64,000 nucleotides of DNA from contig NZ_JASBTN010000050.1 of the NCBI RefSeq assembly GCF_030148435.1, forward strand, positions 31,560-95,559, given 5' to 3'. Below are positions 26,101 through 33,834 of the stretch, piece by piece (position 1 is the stretch's first letter; every line of letters begins with the position of its first letter). The DNA is from Aliiroseovarius sp. Lineage in GTDB: Bacteria; Pseudomonadota; Alphaproteobacteria; Rhodobacterales; Rhodobacteraceae. A program made the translations under genes and the position numbers. The notes below the pieces were generated by a model, which did no database searches, was not told the origin of the DNA, and was given only the letters and a program-made list of their open reading frames with translations.

Positions 26101-26226
26101 GTTATTTCCTCACAGTTATCAGGCTCTTGGCCTCTTTTCGTCTGGCCCTGTCGAGCCGCTCAGTTTCCCGCGCGTTAAGCCGAGATACCCCCGCGCCACA
26201 AACGCGCCGGGGCAAAACCTGCGCCG

Positions 26227-26254
26227 CCTATAGCATATCGTTGCATTTAGGCAA
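26227..26254 (-). promoter_or_regulatory. Candidate acpP promoter
   Basis: On the minus strand TTGCCT (26254-26249), a 16-base spacer, then TATAGG (26232-26227). It is about 127 bases upstream of the acpP start, leaving a long leader. Confidence 0.45.
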
Positions 26255-26297
26255 ACGCTTTCAACCCGCAAGGGGCTGATGGCGATCAGATCATCGC

Positions 26298-27035
26298 TCA
26301 GATCATTGCCATGCCGCCGTTCACATGCAGCGTGGTGCCGGTGGTATAGCCCGCCTGGTCGCTGGACAGATAGAGGACCGAGGCGGCAATTTCCTCGGCC
26401 GAACCCATGCGCCCCGCCGGGATCTGCACGTTGATCTTGTCCTTCTGATCCTCGGTCAGCTTGTCGGTCATCGCGGTAGCGATGAAACCGGGGGCGACAC
26501 AGTTCACGGTGATGCCGCGGCTGGCGACCTCATAGGCGATGGATTTCGACATGCCGACCATGCCGGCCTTGGACGCGGCATAGTTCGCCTGGCCCGGATT
26601 GCCGGTGGCGCCCACGACCGAGCTGATGTTGACGATACGGCCCCAGCGCGACTTCATCATGCCGCGCATCACGCCGCGGCACAGGCGCATGGTCGAGGTC
26701 AGGTTCACCTCCAGCACACTGGCCCAGTCCTCGTCGGACATGCGCATGAAAAGCTGATCGCGGGTAATGCCCGCGTTGTTGACCAGGATATCGACCGCCC
26801 CCATCGCGGCGGCGGCCTCTTTTGGCAGGGCGTCGACAGCGGCGCCATCGGACAGGTTGCAGGGCAGCACATGGGCACGCTCGCCAAGTTCACCGGCCAA
26901 AGCCTCCAGCGGCTCGACCCGCGTGCCCGACAGGGCCACGGTCGCGCCCGCGCCGTGCAGCGCCTTGGCAATGGCGCCACCGATGCCGCCCGAGGCGCCG
27001 GTTATCAGCGCGTTCTTTCCAGTCAGATCAAACAT
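26298..27035 (-). CDS. fabG: 3-oxoacyl-ACP reductase
   Basis: NADPH-dependent reductase of the fatty-acid cycle, 245 residues, short-chain dehydrogenase fold. The cofactor motif is TGASGGIG (13-20), NNAG is at 86-89, and the catalytic set is S139 region, Y152 and K156 (NYAASKAGM). It ends GTTLHVNGGMAMI, as FabG does. AAGGAAGG provides the ribosome binding site. It is 83 bases from fabD, with two AT-rich hairpins in between. Confidence 0.96.
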   Translation of the reverse strand: MFDLTGKNALITGASGGIGGAIAKALHGAGATVALSGTRVEPLEALAGELGERAHVLPCNLSDGAAVDALPKEAAAAMGAVDILVNNAGITRDQLFMRMSDEDWASVLEVNLTSTMRLCRGVMRGMMKSRWGRIVNISSVVGATGNPGQANYAASKAGMVGMSKSIAYEVASRGITVNCVAPGFIATAMTDKLTEDQKDKINVQIPAGRMGSAEEIAASVLYLSSDQAGYTTGTTLHVNGGMAMI

Positions 27036-27066
27036 TTATAAGTCCTTCCTTATCCTTCGGCAGGCG

Positions 27067-27110
27067 CAATTCTCTTCGTAAAGAATTGGCAAGAATTTTC
27101 GAGAATTCTT
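27067..27110. repeat. Interlocking AT-rich inverted repeats between fabD and fabG
   Basis: CAATTCT (27067-27073) pairs with AGAATTG (27082-27088), and AAGAATT (27091-27097) pairs with AATTCTT (27104-27110). All four share the AGAATT core, so alternative pairings are possible. They occupy most of the fabD-fabG gap. Confidence 0.6.
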
Positions 27111-27118
27111 TGACCCGC

Positions 27119-28060
27119 TCAGCCGTTCAGCGCGTCCACGGCGGCTTTGACATCTTCCGGTGTGCCCACCGCGCGGCAGGTCACTTGTTTCGCGATACGG
27201 CGGATCATGCCCGACAGCGCTTTGCCCGCGCCGATCTCCCAGATCTCGGTCACGCCCTGATCCGCCATCCAGGCCACGCTTTCACGCCAGCGCACGGACC
27301 CTGTCACCTGATCGACCAGCAGCGAGCGCAGCAGCGTCGGATCGGTTTCCGCATGGGCCAGCACATTTGGCACCAGGGGCACTTTCGGCGTGTTCAACTC
27401 GACATGGGACAGGGCCTCGGCCATCGCCTCGGCAGCGGGCTTCATCAGCGCGCAATGGAACGGAGCGCTGACCGGAAGCAGAACCGCGCGGCGCGCGCCC
27501 TTGTCCTTGGCGATCTCGATCGCGCGTTCCACCGCCTCCTTGTGGCCGGACACGACCACCTGTGCCGGGTCATTGTCGTTGGCGGCCTGGCAGACCTGGT
27601 CATAGGCAGCTTCGGCGGCCACTTCGGCCGCGGTCTCGAAATCCAGCCCCAGCAGCGCGGCCATCGCGCCGACGCCCACAGGCACGGCCTTCTGCATCGC
27701 CTCGCCGCGGGTGCGCAGCAGGCGGGCAGTGTCCGCGACCGACAGGGCACCGGCGGCGGCCAGCGCCGAATATTCACCCAGCGAATGGCCGGCCACGTAG
27801 CTGGCCGCAGTGATCTCGACCCCTTCGGCTTCCAGCGCGCGCATTGCCGCCAGCGAGGTGGCCATCAGCGCGGGTTGGGCGTTCTGGGTCAGGGTCAGCT
27901 CATCCTGCTCCCCTTCCCAGATCAGGGTGGAAAGCTTCTCGCCCAGGGCCTCGTCCACCTCGTCGAACACGGCCTTTGCAGCCGGATAGGCCTCGGCCAG
28001 GGCCTTGCCCATACCGATCGATTGGGCGCCCTGCCCCGGGAATACGAATGCGCGGCTCAT
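27119..28060 (-). CDS. fabD: Malonyl-CoA:ACP transacylase
   Basis: Loads malonyl groups onto AcpP, 313 residues. The N-terminal FPGQGAQ motif and the nucleophile serine S93 in AGHSLGEYSAL are both present, and PVSAPFHCALM supplies the conserved catalytic histidine. The ribosome binding site is AAGGAGG directly upstream. The order fabD-fabG-acpP-fabF is the standard one, apart from the gene between acpP and fabF. Confidence 0.96.
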   Translation of the reverse strand: MSRAFVFPGQGAQSIGMGKALAEAYPAAKAVFDEVDEALGEKLSTLIWEGEQDELTLTQNAQPALMATSLAAMRALEAEGVEITAASYVAGHSLGEYSALAAAGALSVADTARLLRTRGEAMQKAVPVGVGAMAALLGLDFETAAEVAAEAAYDQVCQAANDNDPAQVVVSGHKEAVERAIEIAKDKGARRAVLLPVSAPFHCALMKPAAEAMAEALSHVELNTPKVPLVPNVLAHAETDPTLLRSLLVDQVTGSVRWRESVAWMADQGVTEIWEIGAGKALSGMIRRIAKQVTCRAVGTPEDVKAAVDALNG

Positions 28061-28161
28061 GGGGCCTCCTTATCGTTCGCTGTCTCGCTCTGTTGCACCG
28101 GGATAGCGCGCGGGCGGGCCGGGTGCAATTGCCGCTTGGCGAATCCCTTCCCAAAACCAAC

Positions 28162-28187
28162 GAAACCGCGCCACAGGGCACGGTTTC
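28162..28187 (-). terminator. Possible terminator before fabD
   Basis: Imperfect inverted repeat built on GAAACCG / CGGTTTC around an ACAG loop, followed on the minus strand by a T-rich stretch. It would end transcripts of the upstream membrane-protein gene. Confidence 0.55.
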
Positions 28188-28209
28188 AAATCCAGCATTA
28201 CAAAAGACG

Positions 28210-28851
28210 TCAGGCGAATTCGGCCTGTCTGATCTCTCCGTCCGGTCTGCGACGCAGCTTCTTGCGCAACATTTCCCCACGTATTGCATGAGAGATATCA
28301 TGCGCCAGCCGCTCGCGCAGCGGTTCCAGCATCTCGACCCTGCCGTCGGCCACTTCCACCGCCCGATCGGAGTTGCCGACCCGCAGAAACAGCCGGGCAG
28401 GTTCGCCCGGTTTCTTCGATCGCATCAGGTAAACCGAACCGATTTGCGCGAAGTCAAGCGCGGCGCTCACCTGATAGTCACCTGCGATGTTGCGCAGACC
28501 GATCCGCATTTCCTTGCGGGCCAGGTCGATCTGGACCTCGTTGTTGTACCCCGATCTCGCGCTCCAGATCAGCAGGAGTCCCGAAAACAGAAGGCTGACG
28601 CTCAACGCCAGCTTCATTGTCAGGGTGTCGTTCCCGACGACGGTGCCCGGAAGAACCCAAAACCCGAATGCGGTCAGCATACAGACAGCCCCCAGGAGCT
28701 TCCCCCCCCTTTCCAGGGCCATGCCCCGGGCTCGCGCCCGGTCGCTCTCGATCACTGTGTAACCCCAGTGGGTCTGCAATACGCGCGGCCCCCGGGCCAC
28801 ATCACTCACACGCGTCACGCCCTGCTGGAAGGTTCCAAGCTGTGCGGTCAT
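28210..28851 (-). CDS. Hypothetical protein with two membrane segments
   Basis: A 213-residue protein I do not recognise. After a soluble N-terminus come two hydrophobic segments (about 52-72 LLGAVCMLTAFGFWVLPGTV, and about 79-98 LALSVSLLFSGLLLIWSA), then a basic, probably cytoplasmic beta-rich domain (VQIDLARKEMRIGLRNIAGD, RLFLRVGNSDRAVEVADG). It is divergent from rpsF and has its own candidate terminator. It looks like a conserved inner-membrane protein of the Rhodobacteraceae; no function is proposed. Confidence 0.75.
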   Translation of the reverse strand: MTAQLGTFQQGVTRVSDVARGPRVLQTHWGYTVIESDRARARGMALERGGKLLGAVCMLTAFGFWVLPGTVVGNDTLTMKLALSVSLLFSGLLLIWSARSGYNNEVQIDLARKEMRIGLRNIAGDYQVSAALDFAQIGSVYLMRSKKPGEPARLFLRVGNSDRAVEVADGRVEMLEPLRERLAHDISHAIRGEMLRKKLRRRPDGEIRQAEFA

Positions 28852-28995
28852 CGCGCCATCCTCTGTTTCTTTCGCCCCACTTGGTTAAGGTTTCATGAGC
28901 AAAGGCGGCACAAATAAGGCAAGGCTGCGATCTTTCCATGCCCCCCGGATTCGACGCGTCCGCGAATTCGCGACCTTCTCTCCTGCAATCCTCCC

Positions 28996-29023
28996 TTGTA
29001 ATCGCCCCCCCTGCGTGTATAAG
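28996..29023 (+). promoter_or_regulatory. Candidate promoter of the rpsF operon
   Basis: TTGTAA (28996-29001), a 16-base spacer and TATAAG (29018-29023), placed 112 bases before rpsF. The rest of the 283-base divergent gap 28852-29134 shows no ORF with a ribosome binding site. Confidence 0.5.
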
Positions 29024-29035
29024 GGCGCGTCCTTT

Positions 29036-29053
29036 CGCAAACCGTGATTTGCG
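29036..29053 (+). promoter_or_regulatory. Possible S6:S18-binding leader hairpin
   Basis: CGCAAA / TTTGCG stem with loop CCGTGA, in the 5' leader of rpsF. In known S6:S18 leaders the protein pair binds a CCG element in a hairpin, so this could be an autoregulatory mimic. The match is by eye and short. Confidence 0.25.
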
Positions 29054-29134
29054 TTGCCTCTCGTGGGTGGGCCGTGGAAGGACACAGCTGGCCCCATCCT
29101 TTGAAGCGCGCTTGAAAACAGAAGTGGAGCAAAC

Positions 29135-29491
29135 ATGCCTTTGTATGAGCATGTCTTCATCTCGCGCCAGGACCTGTCGAACACCCAGGCCGAGAACCTC
29201 ATCGAACATTTTGGCACCGTGCTGTCGGACAACGGCGGCAAGCTCGTGGACAGCGAGTATTGGGGTGTCAAGACGATGGCCTACAAGATCAACAAGAACC
29301 GCAAGGGGCACTACGCCTTCCTGAAGTCGGACGCCCCCTCGGGTGCCGTGCAGGAAATGGAACGCCTGATGCGCCTGCATGACGACGTCATGCGCGTTCT
29401 GACGATCAAGGTGGACGATCACGCCGAAGGCCCCTCGATCCAAATGCAGAAACGTGACGAGCGCGGCGACCGCCGTGGCCGTGACCGCTAA
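29135..29491 (+). CDS. rpsF: 30S ribosomal protein S6
   Basis: A 118-residue ribosomal protein of the small-subunit platform, partner of S18. It starts MPLYEHVFISRQDLS and holds the family block YWGVKTMAYKINKNRKGHY. Like other alphaproteobacterial S6 proteins it has a charged C-terminal tail (RDERGDRRGRDR). It leads the operon rpsF-rpsR-rplI with 19 bases to rpsR. Confidence 0.97.
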   Translation: MPLYEHVFISRQDLSNTQAENLIEHFGTVLSDNGGKLVDSEYWGVKTMAYKINKNRKGHYAFLKSDAPSGAVQEMERLMRLHDDVMRVLTIKVDDHAEGPSIQMQKRDERGDRRGRDR

Positions 29492-29510
29492 GTCGAAGGA
29501 GACCTAAACA

Positions 29511-29738
29511 ATGGCAAGCAAACCGTTTTTCCGCCGTCGCAAGGTCTGCCCGTTCTCCGGTGAGAACGCGCCCAAGATCGACTACAAGGACACCCGCCTG
29601 CTGCAGCGCTACATCTCGGAGCGTGGCAAGATCGTGCCCTCGCGCATCACCGCCGTGTCCGCCAAGAAACAGCGTGAACTGGCCCGCGCCATCAAGCGTG
29701 CCCGTTTCCTGGCGCTGCTGCCCTACGCCGTGAAGTAA
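29511..29738 (+). CDS. rpsR: 30S ribosomal protein S18
   Basis: A 75-residue basic protein that binds 16S rRNA with S6. It has the [24 protein letters not shown] N-terminus and the conserved [20 protein letters not shown] helix. AAGGAGAC precedes the start. It lies in the usual place between rpsF and rplI. Confidence 0.97.
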   Translation: MASKPFFRRRKVCPFSGENAPKIDYKDTRLLQRYISERGKIVPSRITAVSAKKQRELARAIKRARFLALLPYAVK

Positions 29739-29750
29739 GGAGAAAGCACA

Positions 29751-30374
29751 ATGCAAGTTATCCTGCTCGAACGCGTGGCCAAGCTGGGCCAGATGGGCGA
29801 CGTCGTCGACGTCAAGCCCGGTTACGCCCGCAACTTCCTGCTGCCGCAAGGCAAGGCCCTGACCGCGTCGGACGCCAACGTGGCGTCCTTCGAGGCCCAG
29901 AAAGCCCAGCTGGAAGCCCGCAACCTGGAGACCAAAAAAGAAGCCGAGGCTCTGTCCGAGAAGCTCGGTGGTCAGCAGTTCATCGTGATTCGTTCGGCCT
30001 CGGATGCCGGCGCCCTCTACGGTTCGGTCACGCCGCGTGACGCCGCTGATGTCGCCACCGAAGCCGGCTTCTCGCTGGACAAGAAACAGGTCGCCCTGAT
30101 CTCCCCGATCAAGGATCTGGGCCTGCATGACGTCGCCGTCAAGCTGCACCCGGAAGTCGAAGTGACCATCCAGCTGAACGTGGCCCGTTCGGACGAGGAA
30201 GCCGAGCTGCAAGCCTCGGGCAAATCGATCCAGGAACTGGCCGCCGAAGCCGAAGCCGAAGCCGAATTCGAGATCGCCGAACTGTTCGACGACATCGGCT
30301 CGGCCGCCTCGGAAGACGACGACCTTGTGGCTGGCGACGAAGCCCCGGCCGAAGAGACCGCAGACGAAGAGTAA
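29751..30374 (+). CDS. rplI: 50S ribosomal protein L9
   Basis: A 207-residue L9 that binds 23S rRNA near the L1 stalk. The N-terminal rRNA-binding domain ([35 protein letters not shown]) is followed by the connecting helix and the C-terminal domain. It is about 55 residues longer than E. coli L9 because of a very acidic tail ([19 protein letters not shown], then many D and E). Such tails are common in Rhodobacteraceae L9. A strong terminator follows. Confidence 0.96.
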   Translation: MQVILLERVAKLGQMGDVVDVKPGYARNFLLPQGKALTASDANVASFEAQKAQLEARNLETKKEAEALSEKLGGQQFIVIRSASDAGALYGSVTPRDAADVATEAGFSLDKKQVALISPIKDLGLHDVAVKLHPEVEVTIQLNVARSDEEAELQASGKSIQELAAEAEAEAEFEIAELFDDIGSAASEDDDLVAGDEAPAEETADEE

Positions 30375-30399
30375 CCTCTTCGAAATGCTGCAAGAACAC

Positions 30400-30427
30400 A
30401 CCGCGCCCCTCGGGGCGCGGTTTTTTT
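30400..30427 (+). terminator. Intrinsic terminator after rplI
   Basis: CCGCGCCCC (30401-30409) / GGGGCGCGG (30412-30420) directly followed by seven T residues. Confidence 0.92.
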
Positions 30428-30503
30428 GTTTTCTTCCTTTGTGAGGCTCCGTGCAGGGTCTAGGTTTGAATGAAATATAAGGAATATAAGGAGGGAACCG
30501 ATT

Positions 30504-30977
30504 ATGATTATTCGTTCAGCCATTTTGAGCATCGGGTTGGCGATGATTGCCGGAGCCGCGAGCGCCTGCCCGAACTACAACCTGTACGGTGACACCTACG
30601 AGCTAAACGGCGCCGACCTCTACAACCCGCAATCGGTCAGCCTGCAGGCGGGCGGAAACCGCTCGATTACCGGTTGCGGCATTCGCTTCGGATCCGACCG
30701 TGGCCGCGGCTATGTGACCGAGGCGCCGGATTTCTCGATTCGCCTGTCCGGCATGCAACGCTATTCGATCTCTTTCTCCGTGCGCAGCCAATGCGACAGC
30801 ATCCTGCTGATCAATACCGGCGCGGCGAATTGGTATTACGACGATGACGACAACGGCAATTACGATGCCAAGATCACATTGACGCGCCCGTCGAACGGCT
30901 GGATGGACATCTGGGTCGGCACTCATGACGGCTCGGTCTGCGACGCGACCCTGACGCTGGAAACCTTCTACCGCTGA
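30504..30977 (+). CDS. Small secreted cysteine-containing protein, unknown function
   Basis: A 157-residue protein with a clear signal peptide (MIIRSAILSIGLAMIAGAAS), cleavage likely before CPNYN. The mature part has four cysteines (about C22, C58, C96, C147), which could form two disulfides, and an aspartate-rich loop (WYYDDDDNGNYDAKI) that may bind calcium. It has its own ribosome binding site (AAGGAGGG) and is bounded by terminators, so it is a single-gene unit. I do not recognise the family. Confidence 0.75.
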   Translation: MIIRSAILSIGLAMIAGAASACPNYNLYGDTYELNGADLYNPQSVSLQAGGNRSITGCGIRFGSDRGRGYVTEAPDFSIRLSGMQRYSISFSVRSQCDSILLINTGAANWYYDDDDNGNYDAKITLTRPSNGWMDIWVGTHDGSVCDATLTLETFYR

Positions 30978-31009
30978 AGCCGGCCCGCGCCGCCTGCCCC
31001 GACAACCGA

Positions 31010-31037
31010 AAAGGGCCGCCCAACCGGGCGGCCCTTT
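31010..31037. terminator. Bidirectional terminator between the secreted-protein gene and tig
   Basis: 12-bp perfect inverted repeat AAAGGGCCGCCC (31010-31021) / GGGCGGCCCTTT (31026-31037), with A- and T-rich ends, between convergent genes. Confidence 0.9.
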
Positions 31038-31067
31038 CCTTGTCAGCGGATCCCAGAGGGCCGCGAC

Positions 31068-32402
31068 TTATTCGTCGTCCAGCGCCTCGACAGCTTTCTG
31101 CAGGTCGTCCTTCGAGACTTCCTTCTCGGCCACCTCCGCCAGCTCGAACACGTAGTCCACGACCTTGTCCTCGAACAGCGGCGCCTGGATCTGCTGGCGC
31201 ATCTGCGGGTTCTGCTGCACGAATTCGAAGAACTGACGCTCCTGACCGGGGTACTGGCGCGCCTGGTTCATGATCGCCTGGGTGAACTCGGCATCCGAAA
31301 CCTCGATCTCGTTCTTCTGACCCAGCTCGGCCAGCAGCAGGCCCAGGCGCACGCGGCGGGCAGCCAGGGAGTTGTGCTCCTCGGTCGGCTCGACCTCGCC
31401 GTGGTCGTGGCCTTCAACCTCGGGGTTTTCCTCGTGCCACAGCTGGTGGGCGATCTGCTTGGCCTCGGCGTCCAGCAGCGACGGCGGCAGGTCGAAGGAC
31501 ACGGCCTTGTCCAGCTCGTCCAGCAGGGCCCGTTTCATCACCGCGCGGGCGGCACCGTTGTATTCGGCTTCCAGACGCTCGCCGATCTGGGTTTTCAGCG
31601 CACCCAGGTCTTCCGCGCCGAACTTGGTGGCCAGTTCGTCGTTGATCTCGGCCGCTTTCGGCGCCTTGACGGCTTTCACCGTGCATTCGAACACGGCTTC
31701 CTTGCCGGCCAGGTTTTCGGCCTGGTAATCCTCGGGGAACGAGACTTTCACCTCGACCTCTTCGTCAGCCTTGGCACCGACCAGCTGCTCTTCGAAACCG
31801 GGGATGAAGCTGCCCGAGCCCAGCACCAGCGGGAAGTCGTCCGCCGCGCCGCCGTCGAAGGCTTCGCCGTCGATCTTGCCCAGGAAGTCGATCACGACCT
31901 GATCACCGTCCTTGGCTTTCGAGCCTTTGCGGCGATCGTCGAAGTCCTGCGCGGTTTCCGCCAGGTTGGCCAGGGCTTCGTCCACGTCGGCTTCGGCGGC
32001 TTTCACGACCAGCTTTTCCAGCTTGATGCCCTTCAGGTCCACATCCGGGATTTCCGGCAGGGCTTCGTAGGTCATCTCGACCTCGACGTCGTCGCCTTCC
32101 TTCCAGTCTTCCTGGTTGGTCATGGTGACGTTGGGCTGCAGGGCGGGACGGTCGCCCGTTGCCTCGAAATGCTCGGCCATGGCGCCGTCGACGGCTTCCT
32201 GCATGGCTTCGCCCATCAGGCGCGGACCGAATTGCTTCTTCAGCAGGGCCATCGGCACCTTGCCCTTGCGGAAGCCCTTCAGTTCGACTTCGGGCCGGGC
32301 CTCTTCCAGCTTTTCGTTGACCTTGGTGTCCAGATCGGTGGCCGGAACCACGATCTTGTAGCCACGTTTCAAGCCTTCATTCAGGGTCTCAGTGACCTGC
32401 AT
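31068..32402 (-). CDS. tig: Trigger factor
   Basis: Ribosome-bound chaperone and prolyl isomerase, 444 residues from the start at 32402 ([19 protein letters not shown]). The ribosome-docking signature region is [17 protein letters not shown]. The FKBP-type domain has [20 protein letters not shown], and the C-terminal helical arms follow, ending KAVEALDDE. The frame is open upstream through the tRNA gene but that part is not translated. tRNA-Leu lies 22 bases upstream. Confidence 0.96.
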   Translation of the reverse strand: MQVTETLNEGLKRGYKIVVPATDLDTKVNEKLEEARPEVELKGFRKGKVPMALLKKQFGPRLMGEAMQEAVDGAMAEHFEATGDRPALQPNVTMTNQEDWKEGDDVEVEMTYEALPEIPDVDLKGIKLEKLVVKAAEADVDEALANLAETAQDFDDRRKGSKAKDGDQVVIDFLGKIDGEAFDGGAADDFPLVLGSGSFIPGFEEQLVGAKADEEVEVKVSFPEDYQAENLAGKEAVFECTVKAVKAPKAAEINDELATKFGAEDLGALKTQIGERLEAEYNGAARAVMKRALLDELDKAVSFDLPPSLLDAEAKQIAHQLWHEENPEVEGHDHGEVEPTEEHNSLAARRVRLGLLLAELGQKNEIEVSDAEFTQAIMNQARQYPGQERQFFEFVQQNPQMRQQIQAPLFEDKVVDYVFELAEVAEKEVSKDDLQKAVEALDDE

Positions 32403-32424
32403 TGTTTCGTCCTTTTCTCTTCTC

Positions 32425-32509
32425 TGGTGCGGGTGAAGGGACTCGAACCCCCACGCCTCGCGGCGCCAGAACCTAAATCTGGTGCGTCTACCAATTCCGC
32501 CACACCCGC
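32425..32509 (-). tRNA. tRNA-Leu (anticodon UAG), CCA encoded
   Basis: An 85-base cloverleaf on the minus strand. The acceptor arm GCGGGTG (32509-32503) pairs with CACCCGC (32435-32429), discriminator A, and encoded CCA at 32427-32425. The anticodon arm CCAGA-TTTAGGT-TCTGG gives UAG, read as leucine CUA/CUN. The D-arm, a long variable arm (CGCCGCGAGGCG, class II as in Leu) and T-loop GGTTCGAGTCC are all present. Confidence 0.97.
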
Positions 32510-32671
32510 GAAAACCGACAGGCAGCCCGTTCAGAGCCGCCTGAATTTCGCGCCCTTCTAGCAAAGTCGGGTGGGGGATGCGAGAGGAAAAAGCGGCGAA
32601 AAGGCGTGACGCTTAACCCTATCTTCGGCTATTGTCGCCAAAAAAAGAGCAGTCAGAAAGAACAGGCACCC

Positions 32672-33205
32672 ATGGTACAGCAAAACCGGGGGCTGACAGG
32701 TGGGCACAGGACCCGCCCGCCCCGTCATATCTTCATGTCCGGCCTCGCGTCCGGCGCCCCCGTCACGACCCTGGATGGCGAACTGCCGGTGGAATTTCTG
32801 CATGCCGGCGACCGGATCGTCACCCCGGATCGCGGCATGGTCCGGCTGCGTGCGCTTACCGCGCGGCCTGTGTATCGCAACGATCTGGTCCGGGTTTCCC
32901 CCCGCGCGCTGAATCCGGCCGCCGGCGACCCAGATTACTGGATCGCGGCTGAGCAGCCGTTGCTGCTGTGCGATTGGCGGGCCAGGGCAATGTTTGGGCG
33001 TACCCGCCTGCTGGTGCCCGCCGCACGGTTGCTGGACGGCGCGTATTTGCGGCGCGAAACCTGTGGCGGACAGACCATGCTCTTCCAGCTTCATTTCGAC
33101 GAAAAGCACCTGATCCGCGCGGGCGGGCTCGACATGACGTCGACCCCGCTCAAAGGCCTGAAACGGCGCGCTCGGCCGGACCGGCAGGCGGCAACCGGTC
33201 GCTAA
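32672..33205 (+). CDS. Hint-domain protein 1 (degenerate)
   Basis: A 177-residue protein with a Hedgehog/intein-like (Hint) fold: ASGAPVTTLDGELPVEFLHA-GD-RIVTPDRGMVRLRALT, then the second half with DYWIAAEQPLLL and ARLLDGAYLRRETCGG. In autoprocessing Hint domains a catalytic Cys or Ser stands where this protein has Ala (LASGAPV), and the downstream HR histidine is replaced (AEQPLLL). Self-cleavage is therefore unlikely. The start at 32672 is chosen because the upstream frame is not family-like; no strong ribosome binding site is visible. It is followed by a paralogue 76 bases on. Confidence 0.75.
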   Translation: MVQQNRGLTGGHRTRPPRHIFMSGLASGAPVTTLDGELPVEFLHAGDRIVTPDRGMVRLRALTARPVYRNDLVRVSPRALNPAAGDPDYWIAAEQPLLLCDWRARAMFGRTRLLVPAARLLDGAYLRRETCGGQTMLFQLHFDEKHLIRAGGLDMTSTPLKGLKRRARPDRQAATGR

Positions 33206-33281
33206 CTTGTCCCATCCGCGCCTCATTTGCGCCACAATCCGGCATAACTTCTTCACAAGGGACCGAAGGAGTGATGCTGCC

Positions 33282-33725
33282 ATGACCATGATGACGCCCA
33301 CAATCCAGGCGGGAACGACGCGATCCACCGCGCCCGAAACCACCGCCCGCACCGGTCTTGCGCCGGGAACGATCGTGCTGACCCTGCGCGGTGAGGTGCC
33401 TGTCGAAAACCTCCGCGGAGGCGACCGGGTGATCACCCGTGACAAAGGCGCCCAGACTCTGCGTGGCGTGACGCAGCATTTCGCCGACACGACAACCATC
33501 GCCGCAGGGGCCTTCGGCAGGAACCGGCCCGAGCGCGAGCTGCGCGTCAGCACGAACCAGCCGGTGATGATCCGGGGCGAACGCACCAGTCTGATTGCGG
33601 CCCGCCACCTGGCCGGCGTCCTGCGCGATGCGGTGGAACAGACCCTTCTGTACCGTCTCTGCTTCGACGCTGAACACATCATCTACGCTGACGGTCTGGA
33701 GCTGACCACGGCGCGTGCCGCCTGA
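33282..33725 (+). CDS. Hint-domain protein 2 (degenerate)
   Basis: A 147-residue paralogue of the preceding gene: GLAPGTIVLTLRGEVPVENL, GGDRVITRDKGAQTLRG, and RVSTNQPVMIRGERTSLIAA. Again Ala replaces the catalytic Cys/Ser and the HR motif is lost (TNQPVMI). The ribosome binding site GAAGGAG (33265-33271) favours the start at 33282. The end LCFDAEHIIYADGLELTT corresponds to LHFDEKHLIRAGGLDMTS in protein 1, which supports tandem duplication. Role unknown. Confidence 0.75.
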   Translation: MTMMTPTIQAGTTRSTAPETTARTGLAPGTIVLTLRGEVPVENLRGGDRVITRDKGAQTLRGVTQHFADTTTIAAGAFGRNRPERELRVSTNQPVMIRGERTSLIAARHLAGVLRDAVEQTLLYRLCFDAEHIIYADGLELTTARAA

Positions 33726-33834
33726 AGCATTTCGATTTCCATAAGTGGCGCCACAGGGCTCGTCCCTCCCCCTCATTCCAAACGGCGCCACGCAAGTCGC
33801 GCCAGACCACATCCCGGGTCTGGCGCGAAACGCT

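Noticed and set aside
32403..32564. 54-residue N-terminal extension of trigger factor
   Set aside because: It translates the tRNA-Leu gene and its flank; the family start MQVTETL at 32402 is clear.
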